Assembly (NCBI RefSeq): GCF_008831285.2
Contig: NC_045140.1
Coordinates: 8,304,505 to 8,368,504, forward strand
Source: Nymphaea colorata
Taxonomy: Eukaryota > Streptophyta > Magnoliopsida > Nymphaeales > Nymphaeaceae
Reading direction: 5' to 3'
Length of the DNA: 64,000 nucleotides
Within the stretch, counting starts at the first letter, position 1; each line of letters begins with the position of its first letter. Below the pieces are notes generated by a model. The model saw only the letters and a program-made list of their open reading frames with translations. It was not told where the DNA came from and searched no databases. Below are positions 8,528 to 21,247 of the stretch, piece by piece. The translations under genes and the position numbers were made by a program.

Positions 8528-11500
8528 CGGCGAATGGTGCGGAGGAGGCAGACGGAGCGATCGCGACCGACTTCTTCTGGTCGGAGACAGACGAGCCCCA
8601 TGCCTCCAGGCGGCGTCAGATCCTCGCTCTCTACCCTCAGATCAAGCAACTCTTCGGCCCAGATCCGTTCGCTCTTCCCAAGGTCAGTACAGAGTTTCAA
8701 ACCCCCTCAATCCAATCCCTCAAGAAGAAAAAGGACATCTCCGGAGATGAATACCGTCTCGCATTTTGTTGCCTCGCTCTCGGCGCTCCGGAGATTTGAT
8801 TTCCTCTTTCTCTTCGGCGTTTCCCGTCCTTTTTTTCCCCCTTCTTTCTTTTATGCTCCCGGCAAGAAATATCGGTTCTTTTTATTCCACTTTTCAGTTT
8901 CCACGTACTTTTGATGTTCATCTCTTTCGGGGTTTCCCATTTTTCTGCGGAGCCACGGCGCGACTGGATTCACCGATTCCATTTCGTATACGAGCTGCTG
9001 ATGAAAATGTGGATTACCCAACAAACTTCATATCTTACGCGTGCTTCAGTTTAGGTTTCAGAATTTCGTTTGTCGCGAAAGAGAAAGTCGTGGAGACGTC
9101 GATTCAGATAGATTTCAATGCTTTTCCACAGCGCAGTTTCTCGGGTCGAGGCATGCCTTTTTCTTCCTCTGGTTTCTCTTTTTTCCTTTTCTTCCCTCTT
9201 CTTCATGGGGGAGAGCAACCGTGCTGCCGAAAGGCTCTCCTTCATTTCACGAGGTATGACTCGGACCGGCCCGAGGAGTGGCGACGCCCGGTAACAGACA
9301 AATGTCCATCTGTTTGGCGAGACCTCCCTCGCGTTTCTGCACTCTCCCATCAATTAATTACTTCACCGGAATATTCCACTCTTGCCGGCGGCGGAAAATT
9401 GGCAGCGACAGAGGCGGGGAGCCAGGCTGTTTCTTGCGTTTTTGCCTTTTTTCTATGATTTCTTCTTTTTGAGGCTGAGGGCCACCGTTCTGCCGCATGC
9501 AAGTGTGTGGTCCCTGCGTCTGCACGAATACTTTGTTTGTGTTCGTCTCGAACGCAAAAACACAAAAAAAAATCTTGTTCCGGCGTCTGAGTCAGAGGCT
9601 CATGGCTCCGTTCTGAACCTCTTCGGCTTCATGTTCCGCCTGTACGTCTATAGGAGCGCCTTTGTCTTGACTCAATGGAGTTGTCCACAGATCTACGAAT
9701 CTGCACCAGTCGTCTCATAGCCGATTGAATGGATTTATGTTTGCATCATGTTTTTATTCATTCGCATCTTTGTTTGCGTGAACTCCAAAAGCATTAAAAA
9801 TTCTAGGAGCACTTTATGTTTTTTTGTTTCTCCTGTGTTAAAACCATATCTGAGTATTGATATTTCAATTCAATATTTTCTTGCATGAATTAGTCTTAAC
9901 CTGGTGTATCTTCTGTCACATTCGTAACATCCGCCTTGATCTCTTAGAATTAAGATATAGGAATAATTGTAGGTTAAAGGCGATTATTTTGGAAAAAGAG
10001 GGTACAGGGCCACTTCTTCATGGCTAGCTGCCATTAACAACAAAGAAGCTGGATATTTTAATAGAAACTGGAAAAAGACGGGGAAACTGTTGGATGGATT
10101 GGATCTTTTCTGCCTTTCTCCACTCACGCACGTGGTGGACCCTATGACTTTTACAAACGAATGATGAGAGAGATCTCACGGCACATCATAGCTGGTGACA
10201 TAGAAAAGACCTTGACACTTTCATTCTTTGGGCCGTAATTCTCTCTAGTTCATTTTATCATACTCCATACTTATAATTTACATCTCTTTAGATCTAGATC
10301 TTCATTTCATATCTCTGAACTCAAATCTTAGAACCAGAGCAACCATCATATCTAGAATCTGCTTGTTAAAACTTTTCTATCTCATAATTAGATCTTGGTC
10401 CAAGATTCAGATACATTGAACCTGAACACTTTCATTTTAGTGCCATAAACATAACATTATTTATGTAAAGAAAAAAGATGATCAGAAAAAATCAAGTAAA
10501 TCTGAAAACCAACAAAATACAGGAAAAGAAAAAAAGCTTGTTATAATTTTTTTGTATAAATAAGAATAAAACATTAGTAATTGTTATAAAAAAGCATCTC
10601 ACCTATTATTAACAAACTAAAATTTGAAATAAATCATCTTGTTCTTACCTTGAAAACAATCTCATAACATGCAACCCTGTAAGGTGCAGCAGAATCGACG
10701 TCTCACTTCCCTGTTGATCTTAACAGAATCATAGAACCAAGGGATTTTTTATTTTTTTTTTGCAGAAAAACAATGAGGGGATTCTCAGCTTGAGCTTCAG
10801 CTTTGCATTCTTATATTTGTGTTACATCTGAATACTGGTTTTTCGCCCTTTCTTCTTTTTTGTATTGTCAACTATCTTTTTCTCGTCTTAAATAGGCGGA
10901 TTTTTAAAAGAACATGTTCCAAAACAAGACTGGCTCTGTCTGGCCGACGAGGAGTGTCTTTTCTCCAGCATTCTAACTGAGTCTAATAAACTGGAAGGCT
11001 CGAAGACCTTGGCTGCGCCTTTAACCTCTGACGTCTGCAACAGGGGATCCTCTGTTCTGCCACATTAACATATCAGTGGATCAACCACCAATATAGCTCC
11101 CTCTCTTGTTCCACCAAAATGTGCACTCATCTTTAGCTTGTAGAAGAAAGATGATCATGCCCTTGGAGATCAAATCATGCAAAAATTTTCGTCTTTTAGT
11201 CAGATCATGCACTCACCGTGTGTTTGGGTGTGGCTGTCTCTGATTATATGATATATTGAACATGCCAAGTTCAAAAATGATGTTTGAACATCTCATCTCC
11301 TTGAAAGGTGTTTGGACACTAACCATGTGTTTTGTCATGGGCGCCATCAGATCACAGCGGTGGTGCTGCTCCAACTGTGGACGGCGGCTTCCCTTGCAGA
11401 GTCTCGGTGGTTGACGATTCTGGCCGTCGCCTACTTCTTCGGCTCCTTCCTCAACCACAACCTCTTCCTGGCCATCCACGAGCTGAGCCACAACCTGGCC

Positions 11501-12178
11501 TTCTCGACGCCGTCCTACAACCGGTGGCTGGGCATCTTCGCCAACCTCCCAATCGGCATCCCCATGTCCGTCACCTTCCAGAAGTACCACCTGGAGCATC
11601 ACAGATACCAAGGGGTGGACGGGTGGGACATGGACGTTCCTAGCCAAATCGAGGCCCGCCTTGTCACCAACCTCTTCGCCAAGTCTCTGTGGGTTATCTT
11701 CCAGCTCTTCTTCTACGCCTTGAGGCCTGTCTTCCTCAAGCCGAAGCCCCCGGGCCTATGGGAGGCCACCAACCTCGCCGTTCAGCTCGCACTCGACGCC
11801 GCCCTGGTCCGCTTCTTCGGCTGGAGGTCTCTGGCCTATCTCATCCTCGCCACCTTCGTCGGCGGCGGCATGCACCCGATGGCCGGCCACTTCATCTCCG
11901 AGCACTACGTTTTCAACCCGCGGCAGGAGACGTACTCCTACTACGGGCCACTCAACCTGCTCACCTGGCACGTCGGCTACCACAACGAGCACCATGACTT
12001 CCCCCGCATCCCCGGCAACAGGCTGCACAAGGTGAGGGAGATCGCGCCGGAGTTCTATGACAAGCTCCATTCCTACAGGTCGTGGAGTCAGGTCATTTAC
12101 ATGTACCTCGCCGACCCGACCGTGGGACCTTTCAGTCGCATGAAGAGGAAGCTATCCGCTGCTTCCAAGAAGGAATAG
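8521..12178 (+). CDS. DES1: Sphingolipid delta-4 desaturase (DES1-like), two exons
   Basis: Exons are 8521-8682 (54 codons) and 11351-12178, joined in phase 0 (AAG|gtcagt ... catcag|ATC), giving 329 aa. An in-frame TAA at 8515-8517 fixes the start. The N-terminal Lipid_DES motif [19 protein letters not shown] is at residues 17-35. The three di-iron histidine boxes are HELSH (97-101), HLEHH (134-138) and HNEHH (265-269). [16 protein letters not shown] (225-240) is typical of the DES family. Two or more hydrophobic spans (about 75-94, 165-182, 196-225) fit an ER membrane desaturase. The family introduces the 4,5-trans double bond into the dihydroceramide long-chain base. Length and order match plant DES1 proteins of about 330 aa, and no key residue is missing. 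Exon 2 is much richer in GC than its surroundings. A (GA)n run and a T-rich tract follow the stop at 12191-12240, probably in the 3' UTR. Confidence 0.95.
8683..11350 (+). other. DES1 intron 1 (2668 bp)
   Basis: The intron has GTCAGT at the donor and CATCAG at the acceptor. Its first kilobase is pyrimidine- and GC-rich and produces several long spurious frames (for example 8766-9458). These show no domain and are not called as genes. The remainder is AT-rich with no recognised element. Confidence 0.85.
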
Positions 12179-13930
12179 GGAAACGCATGCAGGAAGAGAG
12201 AGAGAGAGAGAGGGAGTCCTTTCTCCCTTTTTTTTTTTTTGGTTGTTGTTCTTTTTCTTTATATGCTGCTCTTTTTTTGGTTCTCCTCCAACAGGGTTTT
12301 GGCGAGCGCTTCTCCTCTATCTATATTTATTTATTTCTTATATATTATCTTTTCTGCCCAAAAATGAGAGTCAATCCATCAACTAGACACGCTTTTAAGA
12401 ACTATGTGACTGTTCTCTTTTGCGGAGCTGGTTGGGTCTTACTGGTTCTGATGCACCAAAAACTTCAAGGTTTTAAGCTTATTTTCAAAATGTATAAATA
12501 TCATGTACTGGAAATTTAATTGGCCATATTGATGATGCTTGTTATCTGATTGGATGTTTGTTAAAAAGATATGATCCAATGTCATTTATCAAATGTAAAT
12601 CTGGTTCAGAATGCTAATTTTTTTCCTATATAAGATATTGAATCTGAATCCCATCAACGACACCCCTATGAACTTATTAAAGAAAAAGGAAGCTGGCACG
12701 CTTGGGTTGTCGGACCGCATTTGCTCCTTTGTCTTTCAATGTAGGGCTCGTAGGTTTTTGCGGAGCAACATGGCCGACCAGGTCAGGTCGGCAACATGCA
12801 ACCCCTCGGATTAATTTTTTTCAATAATTATTTTTAAAAGCCAAACGACAAATATTTGTTGTTATTTTATTTGAAAAAATAAGATGATACTTGGTGAATA
12901 TGAGCCGAGCTCGGTTCAACTGTTAAAAAGATTCTGCGAGTTGAGTTCAGCAATTTGGGTTTTAGTTTTACCGAGTAAGCTATAGGTATTAATCCCACTA
13001 CTCGAAAAAGGCCCCCATTCCCTGCCTTAGCTTTTGATTGCCTCTCAAATCCAAGGTTTAAAAAATTTTTTTGATGTTTTCTCACAGCAAATATGTGATG
13101 CGCTGTAGAGATCGGTGAGGTTCAATCTCAAAACCACATATTTCACCTCTAAATAAAGAAGATTTGAAATTCACAAGTTTAAGAACTGAAGTTTGTACAA
13201 ACAGTGGATCTTCACATTAAATTCAGATCTGAGGTTATCAAACATGGCTTAATGGATAATAGTTTTTGGAGCTCGGCTCGACTTGGTAAACTCGTTCAAC
13301 CAACCCTTTTCAAAGGGTAGACTTCCTATTTCATTTTTCTTCCTTTGAGAAAACCAAGAGCTTCTACCTAAAACCCCGTTTGATGTTAAGGTAAAATTTG
13401 GAAAAATTTGGAAAGTTAAAGTTACCATGAAAAAAAAAATCTATGATAAAAAGTTAGAATTTTTTTTTCAATGTAAAATTAACTGTTTCATTTAATTTAA
13501 AAAAAACCGTACAACAAATTGTACTTTAAAATTAATATTAATGTGCATCAAACAAACACAACCTAAAGATACTAAGCCACCAACTTTAATACGGACGCAA
13601 CCAACCAATAGGTACAAAAAGGACTCCTGGAGGGAGAGAGTAATTAATGTTAAAAAGTAAGAGGAATATTTTTTGCTTTTTAATCTTTCCTTACGGGTAC
13701 CAAGGAAAGACGCGCTGCATGCCAACTTTTAAAACGTAAGGGCATCCCGCGATAGGCCACTCTAGAATGAATGAGTAAATGGAGTCCAGTTTTATGAAAT
13801 CGACTTGAATGAACTCGATTAAATAAATGATTGAATAAAAATTCGAATTGGATTCTTCATTTTTTTTTTATAAGATTTTAATTTTAAACCCTCAAATACG
13901 TAGGATGTTCAATAAAAAGGAATGGGGAGC
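12179..13930. other. DES1 3' flank and intergenic DNA
   Basis: No second gene is recognised. 12179 to about 12520 is a likely 3' UTR. A CACTACTCGAAAAAGGCCCC motif at about 12998 resembles a CACTA-type terminus, but no partner end was found. Confidence 0.45.
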
Positions 13931-14095
13931 ATCAACATATGAAATAACTAAATTGATAAATAAATTTTCTGGGACTGCATGATCACAAGCCACATGTTGG
14001 GGTAGTGCCTCCAGACGCTTTCCATCAATATATGAAATAACTAAATTGATAAATAAATTTTATGGGACTGTATAATCACAGTCCCACATGCTGGA
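13931..14095. repeat. 93-bp direct repeat, two copies
   Basis: ATCAACATATGAAATAACTA at 13931 recurs as ATCAATATATGAAATAACTA at 14024, offset 93 bp. The similarity extends through AATTGATAAATAAATTTT and GGGACTG to CCACATG. Confidence 0.85.
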
Positions 14096-14099
14096 CATT

Positions 14100-15652
14100 G
14101 CAGTGGCTCAATGACTTCTTCCAGATAGCAATTGCAGCTCCATTTTCTGTGCATGGATGTGAAACAATTACAGCCAAGTATATTGGCTCAATTACATGAA
14201 CTTGGAGAGGAGTTACATAGTTCAATTACAAGAACTGTACTAACTGCGTCAATCAACACAGGACTCACAGGAAACCAAATGCAGGTCCAAAAAAAACAAA
14301 CAAGCCAAAAATATAAGGTAAAAAAAAAAAAACAAACAAGCCACTTAAATATAAGACGTTGAATGCTTTGTCAAACGTGACTGCTCTTTCTTTTTTTCCA
14401 TCGCTTGCTCCTTATTAATACTTTTGATTACCTATAGCACCTGCATCTTGGTATAACTAACCAGTGTTACTTATATCTCGACGCGGCTGAGTTTCGTATT
14501 TTTCTTTTTACCTCATGTCTTTTCTTCTGTAGTATTCTTGTCTCTGATTACCCTTTTTTTGTTCATAACCTTCCAGACCTGTCCTTAATTCGCTTCATTT
14601 TCCTCTATATCATTCTCCTCACTTGTCTTTTTGTTGAGCTCATGTTTGGAGGCTATGACTTATATCCTCTTGGCAGCGCATTTGGGAGAAGCGCAACAAC
14701 GGGGCCTTTAGGAGCACATTTTCATCGTCGGATTTTGTAACATGCCTTGTGAAGGGGAACATCTACTTTGCTATCCGACTATGACATTGTCTTTTGTTTG
14801 TTGTTGTATGACTCTCTTGCTCCATCTATTCAGTTTCCTTTCACTTCTCTTATTTTGTTTTATTGTGTTATTGTATTGTATATATATATATATATATATA
14901 TATTTGCTGTTTGTTTTTGTATTTAGGAGACTTATTGTTCTCAAATTTTGTTATACATTTTCATTTTATTGGCTCCTCTCCAAATATATTCTTTTTTGCA
15001 ATTCTGCACTTTTTTTTAGCTTATGATTTACTTTTACCTTAATTAACGACGAAATTTGGCACGTACAGCTTCTTTTTCTTTTTTCGTCTCTTTCAAGATA
15101 ACTGTTACGGATAGTAGTGATCCTCCATGGCCATGGCTAATTTATTCGTGTGGGTGAAAGGGATCACCCTTATACATTACTACATGAAATTTAACAACGA
15201 ATCTTGTCGAATTTGACTTGGGAATCGATACTTCAAGTAAGACCCGACCCGAAACTTTATGGATTTTTGTATAGGAATATTTTGTTTCGCGTTTTGGATT
15301 TAATTTCAATCTGATCCACGTTTAAGTGATCAGTTACAGGATGTTGGGTCCGACCTCAGCTGCGCCTTTTGTATTTAATAATAATTTGTTTATTTTACTT
15401 GCCTTTCAACTTGTAAAGATCCATCTTTTAAGTGGGAACTTGATCCAAATTTATGTTTTGGTCGTTACACCTAAACCCACAAACCTTTTATACATCCTCC
15501 TCGTCCTCCCGTCTTCCCTTCTTCCTCCCCTCCTTAGTTCACGATTTCAAAATAAATAAATAAAAAGGTGAAAAATGCAGTTAAAAAGAAGATCAATGGG
15601 TGCCTTCCATCAAAAAGATCAAACACCTTCATTTGATGTATGTAGATGGAAT
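14100..15652. other. Intergenic, no gene recognised
   Basis: T-rich DNA with a (TA)n run at about 14879-14902 and short A-rich duplications near 14290-14345. Open frames such as 14742-15026 are hydrophobic because of T-richness and match no family known to me. Confidence 0.45.
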
Positions 15653-15690
15653 TATATATATATATATGTGTGTGTGTCTGTGTGTGTGTG
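15653..15690. repeat. (TA)n(TG)n microsatellite
   Basis: A short TA run passes into an interrupted TG run that abuts the MITE starting at 15697. Confidence 0.8.
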
Positions 15691-15696
15691 TTTGTG

Positions 15697-15891
15697 CAAG
15701 GGCGGAGTGAAGGGGGCCTAGGCCATGGCCCCATCTCAGCCAATGGAAATTCTTTTTTTTTTTACATTGAAAAAAATAATATTTTTTAATTGCATAAGTT
15801 ATTTTTTGTATTATAATTCGGTTTGGCCCTACCCGGATCCAAAGGTCGAACTGCCGGCCCGCCCCTAAAGAAAATCCTGGCTCCGCCCCTG
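15697..15891. mobile_element. hAT-type MITE, CAGGGGCGGAG family, copy 1
   Basis: Left end CAAGGGCGGAG, right end CTCCGCCCCTG (reverse complement CAGGGGCGGAG), with an 8-bp flank TGTTTGTG / TGTATGTG (7 of 8 match). The 195-bp body has GGCC-rich shoulders and an AT-rich core and no coding capacity. The flank lies in a TG repeat, so the target-duplication match is less informative here than in other copies. Confidence 0.8.
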
Positions 15892-15899
15892 TGTATGTG

Positions 15900-16320
15900 T
15901 GGGACAAGAGAAAGAGAAATTAGTTGGTGCTAAACAAATAAACAAAAATCAGCCACTGATCAGCAGTAAAAGGAAAAGAAAAACAAAGACAAAAAATCTG
16001 ATCAAACATTTTTGTCATGTAGTATATATATACTTACTTTTTGTCAGAGCAGTATAGATGCACAGACTCATGCTTGATGTATTGTGTTGGCTAGGTATAT
16101 ATATATATCTATATATTCAAGATAAAAATGTCAAGAAAATCAAGGCAGAAAAGGAGGTAGGATATTTTAGTCATCTAACATTAATTAATAATTTTTTTTA
16201 CATTGATTTTCTCTTAACCTTCCATCTTAAAAAAATAATTATCAAAATGATTCCTTAAAAAGTAAGATTTGGCACGTGTTACAAATAGGTTTTCTGTTCT
16301 CCAATAATAACACATGGAAA
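15900..16320. other. Intergenic, no gene recognised
   Basis: AT-rich spacer between the MITE and the LINE relic, with short TA runs and no family resemblance. Confidence 0.5.
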
Positions 16321-19300
16321 AAAAAATGTGGATCGAAAATCTAGGGATGAGGAAAGTCTTCATGAGGACATTGAGAAGGATGTGTTTACTCCTTCGAAAA
16401 TGGACAGGAAAGCTCAACAAGATTCAGCGTTGAAGAAAATCAAGAGTTAGCAAGAAGGCAGTAGGCACAAAGTTTGATCAGAAGAAAGCTAGTAAGAAAC
16501 TCTTTGTGAATGCTGTTTAATGCAAATTAGTGCGAAATGTGACGACATTTCACCCGGTTTTGCATGCAAAGCTGTCTTGATCAGAAAGTTGGGATGGTGA
16601 GAAAGAAAATCATACCTATTCATTAAGCATTAAAATCAGCTTCCACTAGTCTCAAAGCAAGGGAAGAGGGAGTAAAGGGGCAAAGAGAAAGGCGGTGCTT
16701 CAAGACGTTAGTAACAAAATGTATGTCTTCAATGGACAAATAAAAGAAAATAGAAAGCAAATCAGAATTAAATCTTCCTCAGTTTGTGGGCAAGCCATGA
16801 AAATTTTAACTTGGAACATCGATGGATTAGTGCATGGGTGTTGAACTCCAATATGTTCTTAGGGAACAAGACCCAATGCGTTTTTTACCTTTTTAAGCCA
16901 ATGCTCTCCTTCATTGGATAGGAGAAATGAAGGAAACTGGTTCAAAAATCTGGTACTCATAGCCTTGCGGAGTTCATACTCGTGTCATTGTTACTTATGC
17001 TAAAATAGAAACTACCATATCTGCTCTTGCGGAATGGAATCGTGAATGCTTTGGTAATATTTATGTGAGAATAAGGATTTTGTATGAGGAACTTGATGTG
17101 ATGCAAAAGAAAATGAACAGATGTGATAATCAAGCTATGGATTTATTTTTTGTTCCATGCGAACAACTGAGGCAATCTTTAACAGAGGAAGATGAAAGTG
17201 GAGGCTGAAAGCTAGGGTCATGTGTATGGGAAAGGGAAACCGTAACACTGGTTTTTGTCAGGCTCTAGTTAAAGGCAGACGTGCAGGGAACAATATTGCT
17301 GCTCATTGTAAAGATGGAAGAAGATATGAAGAGCATACTGAAATTAGGATGATTAGTAAAGATTCCTTCAAAGAATTACGAGGCATCTAGGAAGGAATGT
17401 GATGTTGGCGCACTCCCTTGATTCACACTCAATCACCTCCCTTTTGATAACGGCAAAATGAGGAGAGGTGACCATAGGCTGCAACACACCAAGCAACACA
17501 CCAAGGAGAGGGATGCAGAGTGTGACAGGGCAGAGAGTACACGGCAGGGGAGAGAGAGAAAGGAGACGGCAGGAGAGAGAGAGTAAAGAACGAAAGGGGA
17601 CTTCACGGGTAGAGAGAAGAGGTTTAAGGAAAAAAAATTATTTCTTCTTTTGGGCGTACTACATTCAACTTTCTCTAACAACTATATATAAAAAAACAAA
17701 AGTTTGATCCTCACGCTAATAACCGCTGGTCATTCCATGATCTCTTCTATTTCAGCCCTCAACTTAGTAACCGCTGGTCACTCTCATGATCTCCTTCATT
17801 TCAGCCCTCAAGTCTCGCACAATTTTCTCCATCACCCATGATCTTGGGAACCGCACATACATTCACAAGTTCTCCTCACGTCTCCACTTTTCACTCCCAC
17901 CAATTTCTCCATTTTCTTTAACTACCCATTATTTGGAACCGATGGAACTCACGTACCCACGAGCTCCTTCACGCACTCACACTTACACACGTTCCCACGA
18001 GCTCCTCCACAACAGGAGTTAGAGCAATATGTGAGATATGTTACAGGGTTTAGAGGAGTGTACTCTAGTGATGGAGCTTGAAAACATTGAATTACTCAAA
18101 CCAGTGAACTTGTGCAACGTCAAGCATGTAGTTTTCAAGACGAATAGAGAAAGTGCTCTAGGTCCGAGTGGGGTTTCTAGTGGTTTCTTCCAAGTCCCCC
18201 GGAATTTATTTGGTTTTGATGTTTTAAAGTTGTGAAAGATTTTTTGCATACATACAAGCTTGTGTACAAGATCAACAGGTCCAAACTTGACCTGATTCCT
18301 AAGTATAGCGGGCAAAATAATGTCAAACAATTGCGTCTTATTGTGCTTTGAGACTTTGTTTATCAAATCATTTTAAGATGCTTTCAGAGTACATGAAACC
18401 TATTTTGCATTGAATATTAGGGGAGAATAATTAGCAATTTTATCAGTCAGCTGTCATCATAACAATGTAACATTGACCCATGAGACTGTTAACTTCTTGG
18501 GAAGACTGAAATCTGGATCAATTTGCCCTAAGCTAAATATAACTAAAGCTCACGACATATTGAATTGGAGGTTCCTTAAAAACTGCTTATCCTTTTTTAG
18601 GCTTGCTGCAAACTGGATTGATTTAATAACGATATGTGTTTCCAATTCTTCCTTTGCAATCATAATTAACAAAAAATTAAGGCATAATTTTGACATGAAT
18701 AGAGGAGTTCAAAAGGGAAATCTAATCTCTCCTTTTCCTCGTTCTCATTGCAATGGAAATTCTTGGAAGGAAAGTTGCTAAGAGGGTTAATGGATCAAAA
18801 ATTTTGGTGTCTATCTGCCTTAGATTGGGAAAATGTCTTGTTCTATTTTGTACAGATGATGTGCTAATTTTGCAAAGCTGAAATGCAGTCTATTGTGAAC
18901 ATCAAAGACACACTCAATGATTTGAAATGTAGGTCTAGTTTAATGGTGAATCCTTTGAAATCTGAGTGTCTTCCTTTAACATTGATCAAGCTGGTCTGTC
19001 ATATTCAGAGAGAACTTGGTTGGAAATATGCTACTTTTCCAATCAAATACTTATGTCTTCCTCTTGTTCAATGAAGCTTGAGAACTAAATGGTGTAGTAA
19101 CCTGATTGACAAAGTGGACCAGAAGCTAGCATCTTCAAAAATATCCTTAGTTTCATTTTCCAGATGTTTATGTTTGTGGAGGCATGTGATATGTTAGGTG
19201 GTCTGATTTTGGAGCAGCATGTTTATAATCCCTAGTAAGGTCATTCACAAAATCAATCCTATAATGTCTAAATTTCTTTAGGTGACAATACAATCATAAA

Positions 19301-20850
19301 AATATTCACTTAACAGCCTGGCAATATATATGCAGGTTGGGGCTTGAGGGAGGTGCTAACCTCTATAATCTTGTGGATCTCAACAGAGCTTGTTTGATTA
19401 CTTTAGCTTTAAAAAATTGCCTTGGCAATTCCATCTAGGCTAAATTCATGAACAAAAGATATCTGTCCTTCCATAGCTTGTGGACAATGAGATATTATAG
19501 TAAAGTTTCTTGGGTGCTTAGGGGACTCAATGAGGTTGGGGAAGCTATCTCATTGCACCTCTTGGCAGGTTAGTGATGGTCATATAAAATTTTGGCAGGA
19601 TTGATGGGACTGGATATGGTTGTACGAAGGTATGTTTTGTAAGGGAACTGTATGTGGCCTATAGCTGAGATGATGAATTTTGACATAATTCTATGGCCAT
19701 AGCTCAAGCAGCTGCTTAAAAAGAATAATATGAAAAGGCCCCTTCTTGACAAAGGCAATCAGTTTTACAGAAAGTCCGAGTTTCTCATGAACAATTTGAA
19801 TGGAGATAATGGATATGGTAGATAATTTTGTTTCTAGAGCCAACTGGTTCGTCTTTGTAGGCTTCATGGGGCAGTTTGTTGATGATTGATAGGCCAAACA
19901 AACAGGGTTGTGCTGCTGTTAATAGATGTTTTGTTTGCAAAGAGACAGAAAGTGTTGATCATATCTTTTTTCAAATATCCTTTTGCAATAAAGATATGGT
20001 TGTGCATTTGTGCTAAGTATAAAGTGACGAGAATTCCTCACACATCTGTTGTGCCGGAAAAAGAAATCTGGTTTGATAGAAGACACAAGAAGGAATAGAT
20101 GTTGTCTTGTTAGAGAATATCCTCCCATTTAGTGATCTGGCACCTTTGAGTACCAAGGAACAAATTCTTGTTCAATGGGTCCAATGCTTCTATTAGAACT
20201 CAAGTTCAATGCATCAAGAATAAGCTTGAGGAATTTTATTACCCCTTAAACCGTAGTAATAAACTGAATGATCTTACATATTGTAAAGTTTGGTTAAAGC
20301 TTGGCTTTATTCTTGGTAGATGGTTGATCCGTAGGATGGTGAAGTCAGTATTCAAATAGTTTCCACAAGAAATAAACAGATGTGAAGGATTTCATATGAA
20401 GTGCAAAGAAGTGATATAATATTCTCATCTCTGAAATTGTTAAGATGACTACTGATAGACTGCTCTTGAAGCAATTGTTCTTAAAAATGTTTTCAGCAAT
20501 TTAACAAATGTCATGTTCGACTATGTTTGTTTTATTTCCAATCAAAAAAATTGGTTGAAATGGCGGGTGGAATGTATGGAAGGATGCAAAGAGTTGTAGA
20601 AACAACTGGTATTCATAAGGAGACTCGTGCACTTGTTGAAAATTGGTAAAGAAAACCCTATAGGGAGACTATTTTAAAGCTCCTTCCTCATAGATGAGCA
20701 GTAGGTCTATTGTATTCTTATTCTATTTTCAGGTTGTGTTCAGTAACAGTTGGTTTACGTTCTTTTGTGTTCTCTTGGACATTGTTTCATTCTTTCATTG
20801 ATTGTATATATGTTTTTGATCAATAAGAGGTAGGAGGGTGCCTAACCTTC
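16320..20850 (+). mobile_element. Degenerate LINE (L1-type non-LTR retrotransposon)
   Basis: Remnants of both ORFs are in order. A Lys/Arg-rich ORF1 tail lies at about 16640-16795. ORF2 begins with MKILTWNIDGL at 16797, the usual endonuclease opening. An RGRRAGNNIAAHCKDG-like linker is near 17270-17310. RT motifs follow: IPKYSGQNNVKQ (about 18296-18331), SICPKLNITKAHDILNW (about 18515-18565), NRGVQKGNLISPF (about 18700-18735), a decayed catalytic box CTDDVLIL (about 18850) and YLCLPL. A zinc-finger-like CFVCKETESVDHIFF is near 19930. Stops and frameshifts are everywhere, so it is inactive. The 3' end is probably near 20830, at GATCAATAAGAGG. About 600 bp at 17400-18020 interrupts it. Confidence 0.85.
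17400..18020. other. Insertion inside the LINE, with a 48-bp tandem duplication
   Basis: Between the endonuclease-RT linker and the start of the RT, about 600 bp shows no LINE resemblance. It has purine-rich and pyrimidine-rich halves. A 48-bp unit starting AACCGCTGGTCA at 17721 recurs at 17769. No clear termini or target duplication were seen, so the edges are approximate. Confidence 0.45.
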
Positions 20851-21247
20851 AGTAGGTTGCGTTGGAGAAAAAATAGCTTGTGGTTTGGAGTACCTCAATT
20901 GTAATTCTTGTTTTTTTCAAAGAAATCCTTGTTAGAGACCAAATAACTAAAAATCCAACTATCTCAATTTGTCTCATGTCATGGAGCTGCGATGATCATA
21001 TACCTCCTTGTGTTAGACCCTCTTCCTCATGACCTGAGATCACATATACATTGGTTGTACCACGTGTTTTTTTCCTATTGGAGGATTTTCTCCTTTTCCT
21101 TTCATTATAAAGATAATTTAAAATGTTTGATAATGGTTTTTGAAATGAAAAAGTTATTAATTTTTTAGGTTTATATCAGTTTGAAACATATTTCGAGAAA
21201 GATTTATGAAAATTATAATGCATGGAATATTTGTTATAATATTGTAT

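Noticed and set aside
8766-9458. 230-codon open frame in DES1 intron 1
   Set aside because: No domain, F/S/R-rich from pyrimidine-rich DNA, starts inside the intron; overlapping frames of similar length exist on both strands.
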